DNA from: Lytechinus pictus
Lineage: Eukaryota; Echinodermata; Echinoidea; Temnopleuroida; Toxopneustidae
Length of the DNA: 64,000 nt
Reading direction: 5' to 3'
NCBI RefSeq assembly: GCF_037042905.1
Contig: NC_087262.1
Location: 10,736,501-10,800,500 of the forward strand
The position numbers and the translations under genes are program-made. Of the stretch, positions 33,114 to 46,000 are shown piece by piece. Position 1 is the stretch's first letter. Every line of letters starts with the position of its first letter. The notes below the pieces were generated by a model. The model did no database searches. It saw nothing but the letters and a program-made list of their open reading frames with translations, and was not told where the DNA came from.

Positions 33114-33691
33114 TATTAAACAGACAATCAGAGGCTTAATTGCTACCAGCCAAATGAGGAAAAAAGTTCGGTTCGAATCACACTAATATGATTCATGACC
33201 TCGTTACTACTTACAATAACTATTCAATACAGGCCTACTTCTATTCTTAAACATTCTTTGGACACCACCATCCCCCGATTTAAAAAAAATCCATCCCTCT
33301 CTCCCTCTCCCGGATTGCCGCCTCGACTCATTAGATCAACTTGTGGGGGGACACCTCCATCCCCGACTAAAAAAATGCCCCTAAATACTTAATAGATCAA
33401 CATATTATTTTTTGGGACACCACCATCCCCCGGTAAAAAAAGAATCCCCTCTCCCGGGGAGGATCGACTCCCCTTTATTAGATTAATTTTTAGCACATGA
33501 ACTCAACGAATGGACTTGTCGATGAAAATAAATTTGTATTCCGATATACATGATACATGTGTTTTCATTGGAATGATCGTTCCAAGGGGTTAAAAGGCAA
33601 TTATAAAACTGCGTACGTGGCAGAAAATTCTAGAACAATGCACTTACGTGTTGGTATTCAGGATGTAGGCATGCGGACTGGGGCATTTAAT

Positions 33692-34818
33692 TAACGGGTG
33701 TTTCGCAAGTTAAGAATGACTGGTGACCCTATATTGTGGTAAATGATATTCACCATATTTTTAATGATCATCGGTGATTATTTAGCGCGTAAAAAGGTTC
33801 ACCAGTCGCAGGCGCGGATCCAGGAGGGGGCCGAGCTGGCCCCGGCCCCCCTATTTTTTGACAACCTGCAGAAAAAAGTGTACTCTTTAACTAGATAGAA
33901 ACTAAGAAAAACAGAAAGAAAAGTAAGAAATAGGTATTATAACCATGATGTGAGGGGAAGAATTGGAAAATAGAATATAAAAAAATCGCTTGCGCTTCGC
34001 GCACGCATTGCCTGTGTAACGAATCCCATTCAAGAGGATTAAATGACACTTAATATATCAATTTCTGACATCAATATGCACATATTAGCTCGCAAAACAA
34101 GCTTTCATTATTTTGTTTGATTTACACAAAATAATTGTAACATCAAAATTTTCAGTTCGCGTTGCGCGCTCGCATTGTTTGATTTGTGAGATACCTATCC
34201 TCTTTGGAAATTCTTTCCAAAGTTTGTCAAAATGTTCCTTTAACATGTCAGTATATCAAAAAATTAAGCTCGCACTCGCATTTAATTGTTTGAGACACAC
34301 AGCTTGTTCTTTATTTAAATAAAACGCGCTTAGACTGTCCAGTTTTCAGGTCGGAATATCAAAAATTTTGAGCTAGCGCTTCGCACTCTCATTATTTAAT
34401 TGGTGATTCTTGTATCCTCTTCATTAATGACTAAAAACAGTCCTAATTGAGTCCCTTTTTCACATTACTATAAAATTTCGGCTCGTGCTCCGCTCTTGCA
34501 TTGTTTAGTTGGATACTTATCTTTGTTCAGAATCTTCAGTTCTAAGGACATAAAATGTTTTTAAAAATTAAGACCACATGAGATACCGTATCTTGCTTAT
34601 AACAATAAAAACTAACATATACTCAAAACTTCAGTCTTTAGTTAGGACTACCCCCTGAAAAACCAACCAAAAATCAGATTATAGCGGCCAATCGAAAAAA
34701 GATGTTGATGAAAATATTTTTTCGGCCCCCCCCCCTATTGGCGAAAACTGGATCCGCCCCTGAGTCGTTCTTAAAGTCACTCTTACCTACGAACAGCTGC
34801 TTTATGAAACGGCCCATA
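33692..34818. mobile_element. palindromic MITE (host), interrupted by a later insertion
   Basis: The outer parts read GGGTGTTTCGCAAGTTAAGAA on the left and TTTATGAAACGGCCCAT on the right. They match the ends of the element at 46938-47427, including GGTTCACCAGTCG and TTCTTAAAGTC. A 954-bp element sits between GTCG and TTCTTAAAGTC. Confidence 0.65.
33809..34762. mobile_element. CAGGGGCGGATCCAG element with readable 5-bp target duplication
   Basis: Ends CAGGCGCGGATCCAG and CTGGATCCGCCCCTG are inverted and flanked by AGTCG on both sides. The interior is AT-rich with several GCTCGCGCTTCGC-type motifs (33990, 34155, 34270, 34375, 34485), the reverse complement of the GCGAAGCGCGAGC family. No transposase is seen. 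The uninterrupted target sequence ACCAGTCGTTCTTAAAGTC occurs at about 47378-47396. Confidence 0.8.
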
Positions 34819-34819
34819 G

Positions 34820-35329
34820 AAGTCCGTATTGATCTTGAATATGCATAGTGGAGATATCATTAAACATATGTGACATAATATGAAAAATATAGATCATAAG
34901 TATCATAAGATATTATTTATTGTTCACATAAATAAATATGGAAATATATGGAAATTCGCATTTTTTATCATGTTATTGAACATAAATAACACAACATAAC
35001 ATAGAATAGGCCTATATTTAAAGATAGTCAAACACTGATAGACAATTATAATATTTACGAATTATGTGCATATAGATTCAACTTTTTTGTGTGTAATTAA
35101 ACTGACTTTAAAATTACGATTGGAATTGGAACTGTAACAAATATTGGAAAATGAAATGGAATATGGAATTGATATCAGTACTATAAATAAATTTTTACAG
35201 CATCAACTGTCCATAATCATTTTTATTGTTATTTTCATTGTCATTATTTTTTGTGGGAATGAATTATAATCAATCATCTGTCGAAGAAGGGGTGTAAACT
35301 TTGTAGGCGCAAATATTAAAGGGGGAATG
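34820..35329. other. intergenic, no gene
   Basis: AT-rich DNA with no coding signal, repeat or palindrome that I can support. Confidence 0.45.
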
Positions 35330-35484
35330 TAGGGGCCGCGGAAGCAGGGGGGGCTTCAGCCCCCCCCCCCCAGTATTTTCAAAAACCATGTACAAAAACG
35401 TAAAAATGACCATGTCATTGTGATTTTTTGTATGGTCAGCGCCCCCTCCCCACCCCCACTTTGAAAATCGTTCCGCCGCCCCTG
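35330..35484. mobile_element. CAGGGGCCGCGGAA MITE, copy 3
   Basis: Begins TAGGGGCCGCGGAAGC and ends TTCCGCCGCCCCTG, with the family core ACCATGTACAAAAACGTAAA. The flanks are GAATG and GAATA, a probable decayed 5-bp duplication. Confidence 0.75.
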
Positions 35485-36156
35485 GAATATGGTATGCCAA
35501 ATAATAGATTTGTAAATATTTGCAAGGAATATTTGGAACTGGCTTATATAGGGGTTAGTATACAGATCAGTGTGTAGAGACCGGCCCGACCAGTGCAGTT
35601 ACCGAAATTGTATAATAAATACAATAAATATATATATTTCATCTTCCCGCAAATAAAATATTTCTTCTTTTTTTTTGGGGGGGGGGGGTGCCGGGGTTGG
35701 GGTCTCATCCTGCACTCTCATAAACTTCGATATGTGTGTTGTTTTCTCTCCATGAATATATGAATAACAAATGTGTGGGGGGGTGGCGGGTGTCATTGAG
35801 CTTTGACAGAAGTGTATCAACAAGTGTATCAAACTCAAAAGAAGTGTATCAACAAAATCTGTTCTTTTGACTTTTTTCAGATGTAAATATTTTATTCCCG
35901 TGGTGAGTGAATTTATAATGAATCGCTCTCATAATTTTACTTTTTTTAAAGTCCGCAAACAACTTTTCAATTTTAATAGCACTAACTTTTTGGTATATTT
36001 GGATATTTTATTTAAAAAAAAAGAAAGCTTCATATCAAAATTTTATTATAGAGTATTTTACGCATACTACTCATTACGTCATCGGCTATATTGATGTGCT
36101 TCGATTGGTGTTATTGCGACATGTTGGTGAAAGCAGACGACGGATATCTAATGATG

Positions 36157-36164
36157 TATATAAG
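36157..36164 (+). promoter_or_regulatory. TATA-like box of the RBR ligase gene
   Basis: TATATAAG, with an ATTGG (inverted CCAAT) about 50 bases before it. Transcription starting near 36190 would give an untranslated exon ending at 36242 (donor ATT|GTAAGT). This could splice to the acceptor CCAATTAG before 37019, placing the ATG 33 bases into the second exon. Confidence 0.4.
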
Positions 36165-36774
36165 GGACTGGCTGATTTGGAAGAGTCATTTGACAACACT
36201 TTGAAAGAGTTACATAGCTAGGTTCTGCCATTCATATTTATTGTAAGTATGTTGCTATTGGATTTGGGATTATTTATAAATCTTCTTCCGCTTGCGGCTC
36301 CCGGGCTGCTGCTGCGCTGTTGTGGGTCGGAACTCAAGGATATCCGCCGGGCGAAGTTCGACGGAAAGCGACCGGTGACCGCGGCAGGAGCTCCCCGAAC
36401 CGAGTGGCGAGTCTATTGTAGGGGAGTGTCTTGTAGTACCGTACACCGTGTACGCGTTTTATACATGTCAGTCATATATCCGAATCCCCATATATCCATT
36501 CAATTTGTTTTTGTTATCAATAAATGTAAGAGTTCCATATGCACCCCCACTAAAATTGATGGATAAGGTTCAGAATAAATATATCTAGCCCTAATATAGA
36601 ACATATTAAGGGAAGTGGAAATACATACCAAAATATGGCTTTATATTCCGTCAAATTTTGAGCAGGGTCTAACTTAGTCGGTTTATTTAGTCAGTAAAGG
36701 GTCTGTGAGCCAAGACTAGTCGATCTATCGGCTGATAATCGTTAAAATACTCCTACCGTAAATATCAGCGCTTT

Positions 36775-36838
36775 TCGCTAGCATAGCGGGAAAGGTCTTG
36801 ACTGCAGATAAAACGAGGTGAGTTCGAGTCCCAACTAA
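36775..36838 (+). mobile_element. tRNA-like SINE head, uncertain
   Basis: TAGCATAGCGG resembles an A box and GAGTTCGAGTCCC a B box, spaced as in tRNA genes. No clean acceptor stem is visible. It sits between inverted GAGTTCCATATGCACCCCC segments at about 36534 and 36922, in the presumed first intron of the RBR gene. Confidence 0.35.
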
Positions 36839-37051
36839 GGTAAGCAACAGTAAAAAAATGATAGACAAATCTGAAGTGAACGAACCGGAAGTCTTAACAA
36901 TCTTTTGTTATTTTTGGTGGGGGGTGCATATGGAACTCTCCGTTACGGTACTCGAAATTTGTCTTACAGTACATACTGAATTATTGTAATTTCTTGATAT
37001 ATTTTTTGTCCCAATTAGGCTAAGAAGCATCAACAAGTTTCAACAAGTAAG

Positions 37052-40000
37052 ATGGCAGCTAACGACATCGACCAAAAGAAGTTCAAACATCGCAGTGGGA
37101 AGACCATGCGATACATCAAGGGACAAGCCACCCATGGCAGTATGACTACCTTTACAGGGCAATTTGGCATCTTAAAATCAACAGTAGGGACATTGGATGC
37201 CAGCAAATCAAAGGACTTTGAAAAGATTGTTCAAGATGGTGGCTTGGAATTAACAGGTAAGATTTTTGTTTTACGTTTTACCTCTCTCTCTTCCCAATTC
37301 TCAGGGGTAGGTATGTAGGATAAACAGAAGACCCCACTTCTGGGTTCTGGCCTGATTAGATTTGTTGAGTGATAGGAAAAGGGAGATAATGATAGGTCTA
37401 AAGGAAGTTTAAGAAGAAGAGGGATATTAAATTGAAAAGAGAGTTGGGTGTAAAACTATAAAATGCCCCTATCTTTTGTTTTATATAGTAGAGAAAAAAA
37501 AACATTTTGAGGTACTCTGTCCCCATCTTTTACACCCTGGCAATGAATTCCTAGTAATATTTTGTGATGTTGTGAGTTCTAGGTCATTCCAAATTCCGGT
37601 AAATGTAATCATTGCAGCTGTTATAGGAAAACCACTAATTTCCTGTGATTGAGTGCGAAGAAACCACTAGCTATACCTTCTTTATTTATTATTTTTAATT
37701 GCTATTATTTTGTTGGGGGGGGCTTTCTTAGCTTTTTTTCCTTTCCTGATGTTATTTTAAGCTAGATATTTTGTTTGTTTGCTTTTTTAATTTCTTCTTT
37801 CTTTATTTCTGTAATTCATTCTTTCCTCCCTTTCTTCTTTTTTTTTTGAGATACCTTGGCTCCTTTCTTCCTCTGGAGTATTCTCTCTAAATATGTATGT
37901 AGAAACTGAAAGAACAAAGGACAAATCTCAAATCTGTAAATGCATGTAATCAAAACATTGAGAAATGTTCTTTAAGCAAGAACATCAGTTTAATTAAAAT
38001 GGCTTTCATGAATGATGTGTTGACTGCACTGCTGCCTGTAACATTTTCCTTTTGAATACATAGCCTATATATTTATAGAATTTTCTCTTTTCCTTCATAA
38101 TTGTGTTTTTGTCAGGTAATCACGAGTGGTGGAACCTACCTGTCACATACTCTTTAAACAAGAAAAAGAGATGGCTTCTTCCAGACATGATCGCTGATGG
38201 TATTGCCGACGAGGAATTCCACAAGGATAGCGATTACAACGTCGTCATGGTAGAGCGGGAGATACCTTGCTTCAAAGAACATCGGGAGACATCGCGCTTG
38301 CTGGATCAACTGGTTCTCAGGACGGGTAAGGCATCCTGTAAAGCTGTCCATCGGTCCCAGGGTGAAGAGGCCAACTGCAGGAGAGCCAAGAAGAACTGCT
38401 CTTATGAGGGTGATCTTGTGAGAAACCCAAAGACTATCCGTAACCGCAGAGAGGAAAAGAAAGAGCGGAGAAGGGAGAGGGCGCGGACAGGAAGGAGGAT
38501 CGACATCCCCTCTCAGACGCGGGCAGAGAATGTCCCAAGCCTGCCCGAGCTGCGATACGAGGTTCTTCGTCCAACTCCCATTAACCGAAGCATGACACAT
38601 ACAATATGTAAAAAAACGTTGTATGACGAGGACTACCATGAACGCAAGAGGAAGCTATCAGGTGAATTTTATTACTGATTTTTGTACCCAGGAGGTGGAG
38701 AAGGTGCTTACATTGCTTGAGGGCAAGCCAGAATTCAATGCCTGATGAAACAAGATTATTAATTAGGGCCAATACATAGGTCAAGCTATTGAATTTTTTA
38801 TTTCAAATCTGTAGATCAGAATCATCTATTATAAACACACTGGCCCGAATTCACAAAGGTGGTTTTGAAAACCCACGGTTGAGTCCATGGTTTAAGCATA
38901 TTTCCTGTATAAATTACGCTTAATTTATCGCGTATCTGGCACGTGTATAAAAAATGTCCAAATCTGATGCGCGCTTTTGTCACAGTGCGCCAAATTGACG
39001 CCTGTTACCATGGTTAGATAAGCTATTTTATTCATGAGTCCACTGTTTGAAGAGTGGGTTCATGAATAAAAACAATGGACTTATGAATAAAATAGCGTAT
39101 CTAACCATGGTAACAGGCTTCAATTTGGCGCGCTGTGACAAAAGCGCGCATCAGAATTGGAATTTTTTATACACGTGCCAGATACGCACTAAATTAAGCA
39201 TAATTTATACAAGAAATCTGCATAAACCATGGACTCAACTGTGGGTTTTCAAAACCACCTTTGTGAATTCGGGCCACTATGTTCACATAGTACAAATAAT
39301 GAATCTGAAAAATCATTGATAGAAGAGTCATTTACTGATCATTTGCATAATAGTTACTTACGGAACTTAGCAATCCAGTGGTGACCCAGGTAATTACTAG
39401 CACTTTACCCAGGGTCTTTAGTAAAGGGGTTCGATTCCTTCTCTTTCATCAGTACAAACTGTTGGGTTACTGTCTCCGAAAAACTTGACAGGCGAAAATT
39501 AAGAGGGTCGTCATTCAAATAAGTGGGGTATTTCTTAGCAGAAAATCTGTTTTTCCCCATTTTTTTCTTGCTTTGGAAAATTAAGGGGGGGTCAAATCTA
39601 ACCCCCCAAACCCCCCTTGCTATTCTGGGAAAAGCGCAGTATATAAATGATAATAATAATAAATAATATGGACTTGATAATTACTGGTGTTCAATTTAAA
39701 TTATGACATAACATTTAATCCTATATGCAACATTGCTCATGATGAAAAAAAAGTGTAAGCGCTTGTCTTAATTTTCACATAAATTATCAGATCACTGTAA
39801 AAATTTTTTATTGTATGTTTTGTCTTCTTATTAACTGAAACTTCAGGTCAAAAGAAAGACAATTTTGGCAAGCTACAATTGGACACTGATCTTTGTGATG
39901 AAATCCATTTTGATTTGGATGAGGAAGAAGAATGGCCCATCCACACTGGTGATCAGGAGGAGTGTCTTTATAGGTATGATGGAGACACTCCTGCATTTGA

Positions 40001-43000
40001 CCTTGGTTCTTATATCAAAACCTACCAACCAACAGAGTTTGGAACAAGGAATCATCAAGAGTCATACAAGACAGGAAAAGATGAGGCCAAGGTAGAGTCT
40101 TCCAGAGCTCTGACATCACCATGCAGGAAGCAATATGGTAAGGGCTGTGCCATTTTCCGGCCTGACCTTGCGACGCCAGAACCGGAACAGGGGTTGTCCA
40201 AGTCGGACCTCAGCGACGTGGATACCTCGGACAGTGGCTTTGATTCTGATGGCTCTTCCACCAACCACACTGACCACAAGGTTTCCTGGCTCCACCTGGG
40301 CAGTGTCGCCAAAGAGGGCGTCCTTCCGGAGAGACTCCGTATGGACTTTGGGCATGATTATGCAGAGGGACGCTCTGTACCCAGGAGGTTTTCAATCAAG
40401 CTGAAGGCAGTCTCTGACAGTGGGGTTCCTGTCGGTGCATCTGCTGTCTTTGCCACAGATGATGTGAGGCAGGACCCAGGAATGGTGAATTTGAGGTTCG
40501 TTTCGCAAACTAATCAAGTTTTTTCTTCCCATTTCAGTTTAAAATGTTCGTGTTCTTTAATGACTTTCATCTGGAATGAAGATCATGATTTATTTTGGCA
40601 GTAGTGTCCCTCTTGCGAAGGGCTTAGGCTTTCCTTCTTCACCATAATTTTCCATGTAATCTTTGGTCATCCCTTTCCTCTACCATCTTCCTCCAGATCC
40701 CATGCCCTATTCACATGTTCATCACCTTTCCTTCTCAACGCTTGACCTATCCATCTCAAATCACTTCCCTTTATTCCACTTCCACAATAGTTTTTATGAT
40801 AAATTTAATGATTGTGTCCATAACAACATAGTTAAAAGAAATCAGATACATGATACAAAAGGAAAATGAATCTTACTCAGATTTTTTGCCCGATTGCTTC
40901 TCAACTTTGCAGGCTGAGGTGTTGCAGTGCAGATTTCCCAATGCAAGATCTTCATCAAGCCGTCAGAGAAAGAATCTCAACACCACCTCTTGTGAAAATG
41001 TCCCTCATGGAACAACTAAAAGAGAGCCTTTCATGTTATGCTGAGTAAGTGTGGTTTTGACTTGAGGATGGTCATGGATGACTTTACGGACAATGGGTGA
41101 TCAGTTCTTGTGCTAAATGATCCCGGGACTTACACTGACGAGTGGATACCATGCGCGACCAAAAAAACATGTAAAAAGGATGTCCTTTTCACGATATGGC
41201 ACGTTAAGTACGTAACGTGATAAGGGTGTCAAAAACACAAAAATAATGAAAAAAGGGTGTCTATTTCGCTAGGAAAATTACGTGTTTAGGGTCAAATTAC
41301 GTGTTTCGGGTGCTTTTCGAGACCCCATGGTCGCGCATGGTATCCACTCGTGAATGGAAGTGGCCCCCCCCCCAGGTAAATGATATAAAGTGTATCCCTT
41401 TGTTTGTAGTGCTCAGTCTTAGCGCCGAAGAATATGTTGTAGTCATGCACAGTAGAATTGTGTGGTACTTCTGAACAGCTTTATGAAACACTCTGAGTAA
41501 AATCATCATGTGTAAAATCATGTGTGAAACCTATGTAAAATTGTGTGTAAAATCATGTGTAAAAATTGTGTGTAAAACTGTATGTAAAATTGTGCGAAAA
41601 AATCGTTCGTAACTTACAACAGCTCTATGAAATACCGCCCTTGTCAATTTGACTTACAGATTTGGAGATTTGTGGCTTGATCATTTATACATCAAAATTA
41701 ATTCTCATTTTTCTTCAGCAGTTCCCAAGAAGGAGTAGGATCCAAGATCTGTAAACCAAAGAAACCGGAAGTCACGCTTGATACAGTGCAAAGCATGATG
41801 GGATGGACGTTCAACTACGACACCGCTGAAAATGTCAGAGCTCAATTAGACGATGAGGAGGCACAAGAGGTAAATTAATTATAATAATGTACATGTTTAA
41901 AGGGATGGTCCGGGCTTAAAGAATGTGTAGCTTAATAAATAGAGTAGAATTCACTGAGCAAAATGCCGAAAATTTCATCAAAATCGGATAACAAATAACA
42001 AAGTTATTGAATTTTGAAGTTTAGCAATATTTTGTGAAAACAGTCGTCATGAATATTCATTAGGTGGGCTGATGATGTCACATCTCCACTTGTTCTTTTG
42101 TATTTTATTATATGAAATTAGGTTTATTCAATTTTTTTCCTCCAAGAACGAGAAAAAATTGGATTGTCAACTGAATAGTGCATTAGATATTTATTGCTGC
42201 AACTTATTCCATTATAAGGGAGACATATTATTCAGACAAGTATGAAATAATGAAAAAAATATGATTTTATGTAATAACATAAGAAAACAGAAAGTGGAGA
42301 TGTGACATCATCAGCCTACCTAATGAATATTCATGACGACTGTTTTCACAAAATATTGCTAATAACTTTATTATTTGTTATCCGATTTTGATGAAATTTT
42401 CGGCATTTTGCTCAGTGAATTCTACTCTATGTATTAAGATATAAATATTTTCAGCCCGGACCATTCCTTTAATGATGCGACAATTCTAATCAATACAATA
42501 TTCTTGGACATGCTGCATTTCAAACATGTTTAATGTTTAAAAATTGGATGGGGGACCAAGGGCATCCCTCCCTTAATTTTAGAGATTAGTTAATCCAATA
42601 GTAAAATATTTTTGTCATTCTGAAGGTTTATTAATCTTGCACCAAAATACGGTTTGTAATTCTACAAATTGATATGAAGTATTCAAACCTTACGTCACTA
42701 TCGGATTTTCAATCCTTGGAATTGACAGACTGATTAATTTTTGGCTTTACATGTTACCTTTAGAATGACAAGCTACTGAAGCTTGTAACCAAACTATCAT
42801 ATAACATGAAAAATCAAACATGACCCAAGTGTTATTACGCTCAATTTTCCTCAGGATTCAACTGCAACTTCCGATGGATTCTCTAACGCAATACCTGATG
42901 GAGAGGACTCCTGCGGCATCTGCTTCGAGACTCTGGCTCCCTCTGGTGGTGAAGACGAGGAGATGGGGACTGCTCTGCTTGGGTGTGGCCACTTATTCTG

Positions 43001-46000
43001 CAATGACTGCTGGATACGTCATGTGACCAACAGGGTGATGATGGGCGAGACGAGCATTCGCTGTCCGGTAAGTAGTCCTCACTGTATCTCAAGTTCCCAA
43101 CCATGGCAAGATTTGTGTAGGTGTGTGTGTGTTTGGGTGTGTGACAACAGCTTTCGAAAAAATGTAATGTTGGGAAAGTTTAGAAACATCACTTGATTGA
43201 ACAAAATCAAGTCAGATAAGTTTTGCTTTGATCTATTAGTTATCAAACAGTTGTGATTTTAACATTGTTTTTGTCTCAAAGGAAATGTGATACTCTGAAA
43301 TCATATTAAAGAAGGAAATCTGGGGCCCATTTCATAAAGAGTTACAACTGTTATAACTCTGCTCTTATGGCAACTACCATGGTAACCTTGGTTTTGATTG
43401 GCTGCTTAGCCCTGTTGCCATGGTAGCTGCCATCATGGCAAAGTTACAACAGTTGTAACTCTTTATAAAATTGGCCCCAGTTCTTTATTTCAATCAGAGG
43501 AAGAAGAGCTCAACCCATTGAAACAGAATGTAAACCCTCTCCATACCTGGCAAGCATTCAACCATGTTAATGTCGATCACTTTCCCCATATCTGCAGGCC
43601 TTCAAGTGTGAATCTGTCCTGGACAAGGTGACTCTCCTGTCTCTCCTGCCCGACTCCCTCGTCCGCATCCACCTCGCTCATCTCCACGATAACCGTATCA
43701 ACAATCACCCCGAGTGGAAATGGTGTCCCAATCCCAAATGCGGCCGGCTTGTCCAGGTCCGGGATGTAGCGTGGACTGAGCCTGGTGGGGATCTGTCGGG
43801 AGGACCGAGGGTGCGGGAGCGGTTACTGGGGTTGCCTGTACCCTGCGAGTGCGGGGTGTCCTGGTGCTCTGAGTGTAAAGAGGTTGCCCACTGGCCAGCT
43901 ACCTGCAAGCAAGCGGAACAATATCATCAGTACATGAAAGAAACTGGTAAATAATTCAGTCACAGACAATATGTAAAAAAATATATATATATTTCACGTA
44001 AAACCTGGTGCCTGTTGCAGAAGAAGTTGCGTTTAAACGCAAGTGAAAACAAAATCAAGCCCATGTCCCAAATGCACAATTTTGATTGGTTGAAATTGAA
44101 GTTGCATATGATTTTCAGAGCTGCATTTTATTGCAGCTTTTTCTGTAACCTGCCCAATGTTTTATCATTTTAATTGGCAGAGTTTGCATTCATTCTTCCA
44201 TTGCTGTATTTCCTTTTAAATTGATGTATAAAAGATACATATGGATTGAGAAATAATATGTTGTTGAGTAGTATGAATTGTTGTTTTTGTTTTTTAACAG
44301 TAGTCTCATTCAAAAAAGAATATATAAGCACTATTTATATTATTATCTTACTAGCTTTACCATAAAAAAATACTTGTTATCGTTTATATGATTAAAGTGT
44401 CGCATTCCTGGTAATGATTTGGAGACTATTTATGAAGTGTTTGGTCGTAAGCTCATGCTAATGGACCACATAATCAAAATGTTGCATTGTGGGATAGGAA
44501 CCAAGATCTGGGTTCGGTAACACAAAGGTGAGCAATTGATCGTACGCTTGATTTTCACGATTGATTGTACATTGTAGTCAATGGAATCAATTGTAGAAAA
44601 ATATTTTACGATCATTGCTAAGTTTTGTGTTACGGGCCCTTGTGTTTAGATTAGGTCTTGAGCTGATTTCCTTCAAGGGGCTGCGGCACTTGGACTCTGG
44701 ATAATCCTTTTCCACATTTTTCTGTTTTATTTCTTCATATTTTGTATCTTATAATTTATATGTAATATTTATTGCTATCTTGGTAAATTATACTTAATTC
44801 TGCCATTTGGCTGCCACATGTAGTATATATATATATACATACTAAAAACCTCTTTTAACTTAATTAAATGTCATATAGGTGTTGACCACGTCAGATCGGA
44901 ACATATCAGGTCTGTTGAAGTCAAGCGATGCCCGTCGTGTCGAAACCCGATGCAGAAGAACGGCGGCTGCATGCATATGATGTGCAACTGTGGTGCTAAT
45001 TTCTGCTGGGAGTGTCTCGGACCGTGGATTGATCACATTAACTGGGATGACTGGGATTACAGGTGCCTCCAGGGAAAAGACAATTTGGAGGTATGCATTC
45101 ATGATGTGAAAGGGGGGCCCCATGTCTGCGAAACTTAAAAATTCAACTGAAGATTAAATATGAATAATTTTTAAGTCCTATTAAAAAAAATTCCACAGAA
45201 ATTTTCAGTTGATAAAGTTCCTTGTATTCCTATATGAGTAAGTGCACCATTATTCTCATAAAAATTTGAGAGAAATGTATGATTTTCTTTGGAAAAAACC
45301 TCAATCAGTCATTTTCAGATTGAGCAAAAAAATGTTGGCCCATGTCTGCGTGCACTCATTCACCTTAAGGCGACCGCACACCTTACGACTGGTCTCCGAC
45401 CCGATTTTAGAATAAATGTTGTAGAATTTGATGCTAATATTGAGACTTGGAATATCTTACTGTGTAATGTCCTAAATCATCGTACGAATACCTATGATCA
45501 AATTTGTGACTATGCTATCATCCTTCTTAGAATAAAAGCGAATTTAATATCTAGTCGTAATGACGTCATAGCAGTCGTACGATTGGCTACGATTTGAAAC
45601 CAATTTGGACTTTACTCTGAAATAAGGGCTTGCAATCTTTCAAAATGATTATAATATTATTATTTCAATAATTTTAACCTAAAATAAAATGATATGTTCC
45701 ATTCACATCTTCAGAAAATGAGAAAAATGCGATTTGTTCCAAAATCGGGTCGCAGACCAGTCGTAAGGTGTGCGGTCGCCTTTACACATGATTCAGGGTT
45801 TTGATGTGAAAGGCTACATTGTCAGGCTATTACATGAAATCCCTGAAATTGAACAATTTTCCACCACGTTGAATCAGATTTTTTGATGGATATCTGTCTG
45901 TATAAAATTTGTGGTCATTGCGGGTGTTCTTTTATTTGAATCGTACAGATGCGCATACATGCTCTGACAAGGAGCACTGCGCAGACTCGGGCGCCTTACC

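Noticed and set aside
36249-36566. 105-codon frame in the first intron of the RBR gene
   Set aside because: It covers a GC-rich patch, begins within the presumed intron and has no domain or splice support.
38154-38639. 161-codon minus-strand frame
   Set aside because: It is antisense to RBR exon 2, which has the phase-compatible splice sites and continues the protein.
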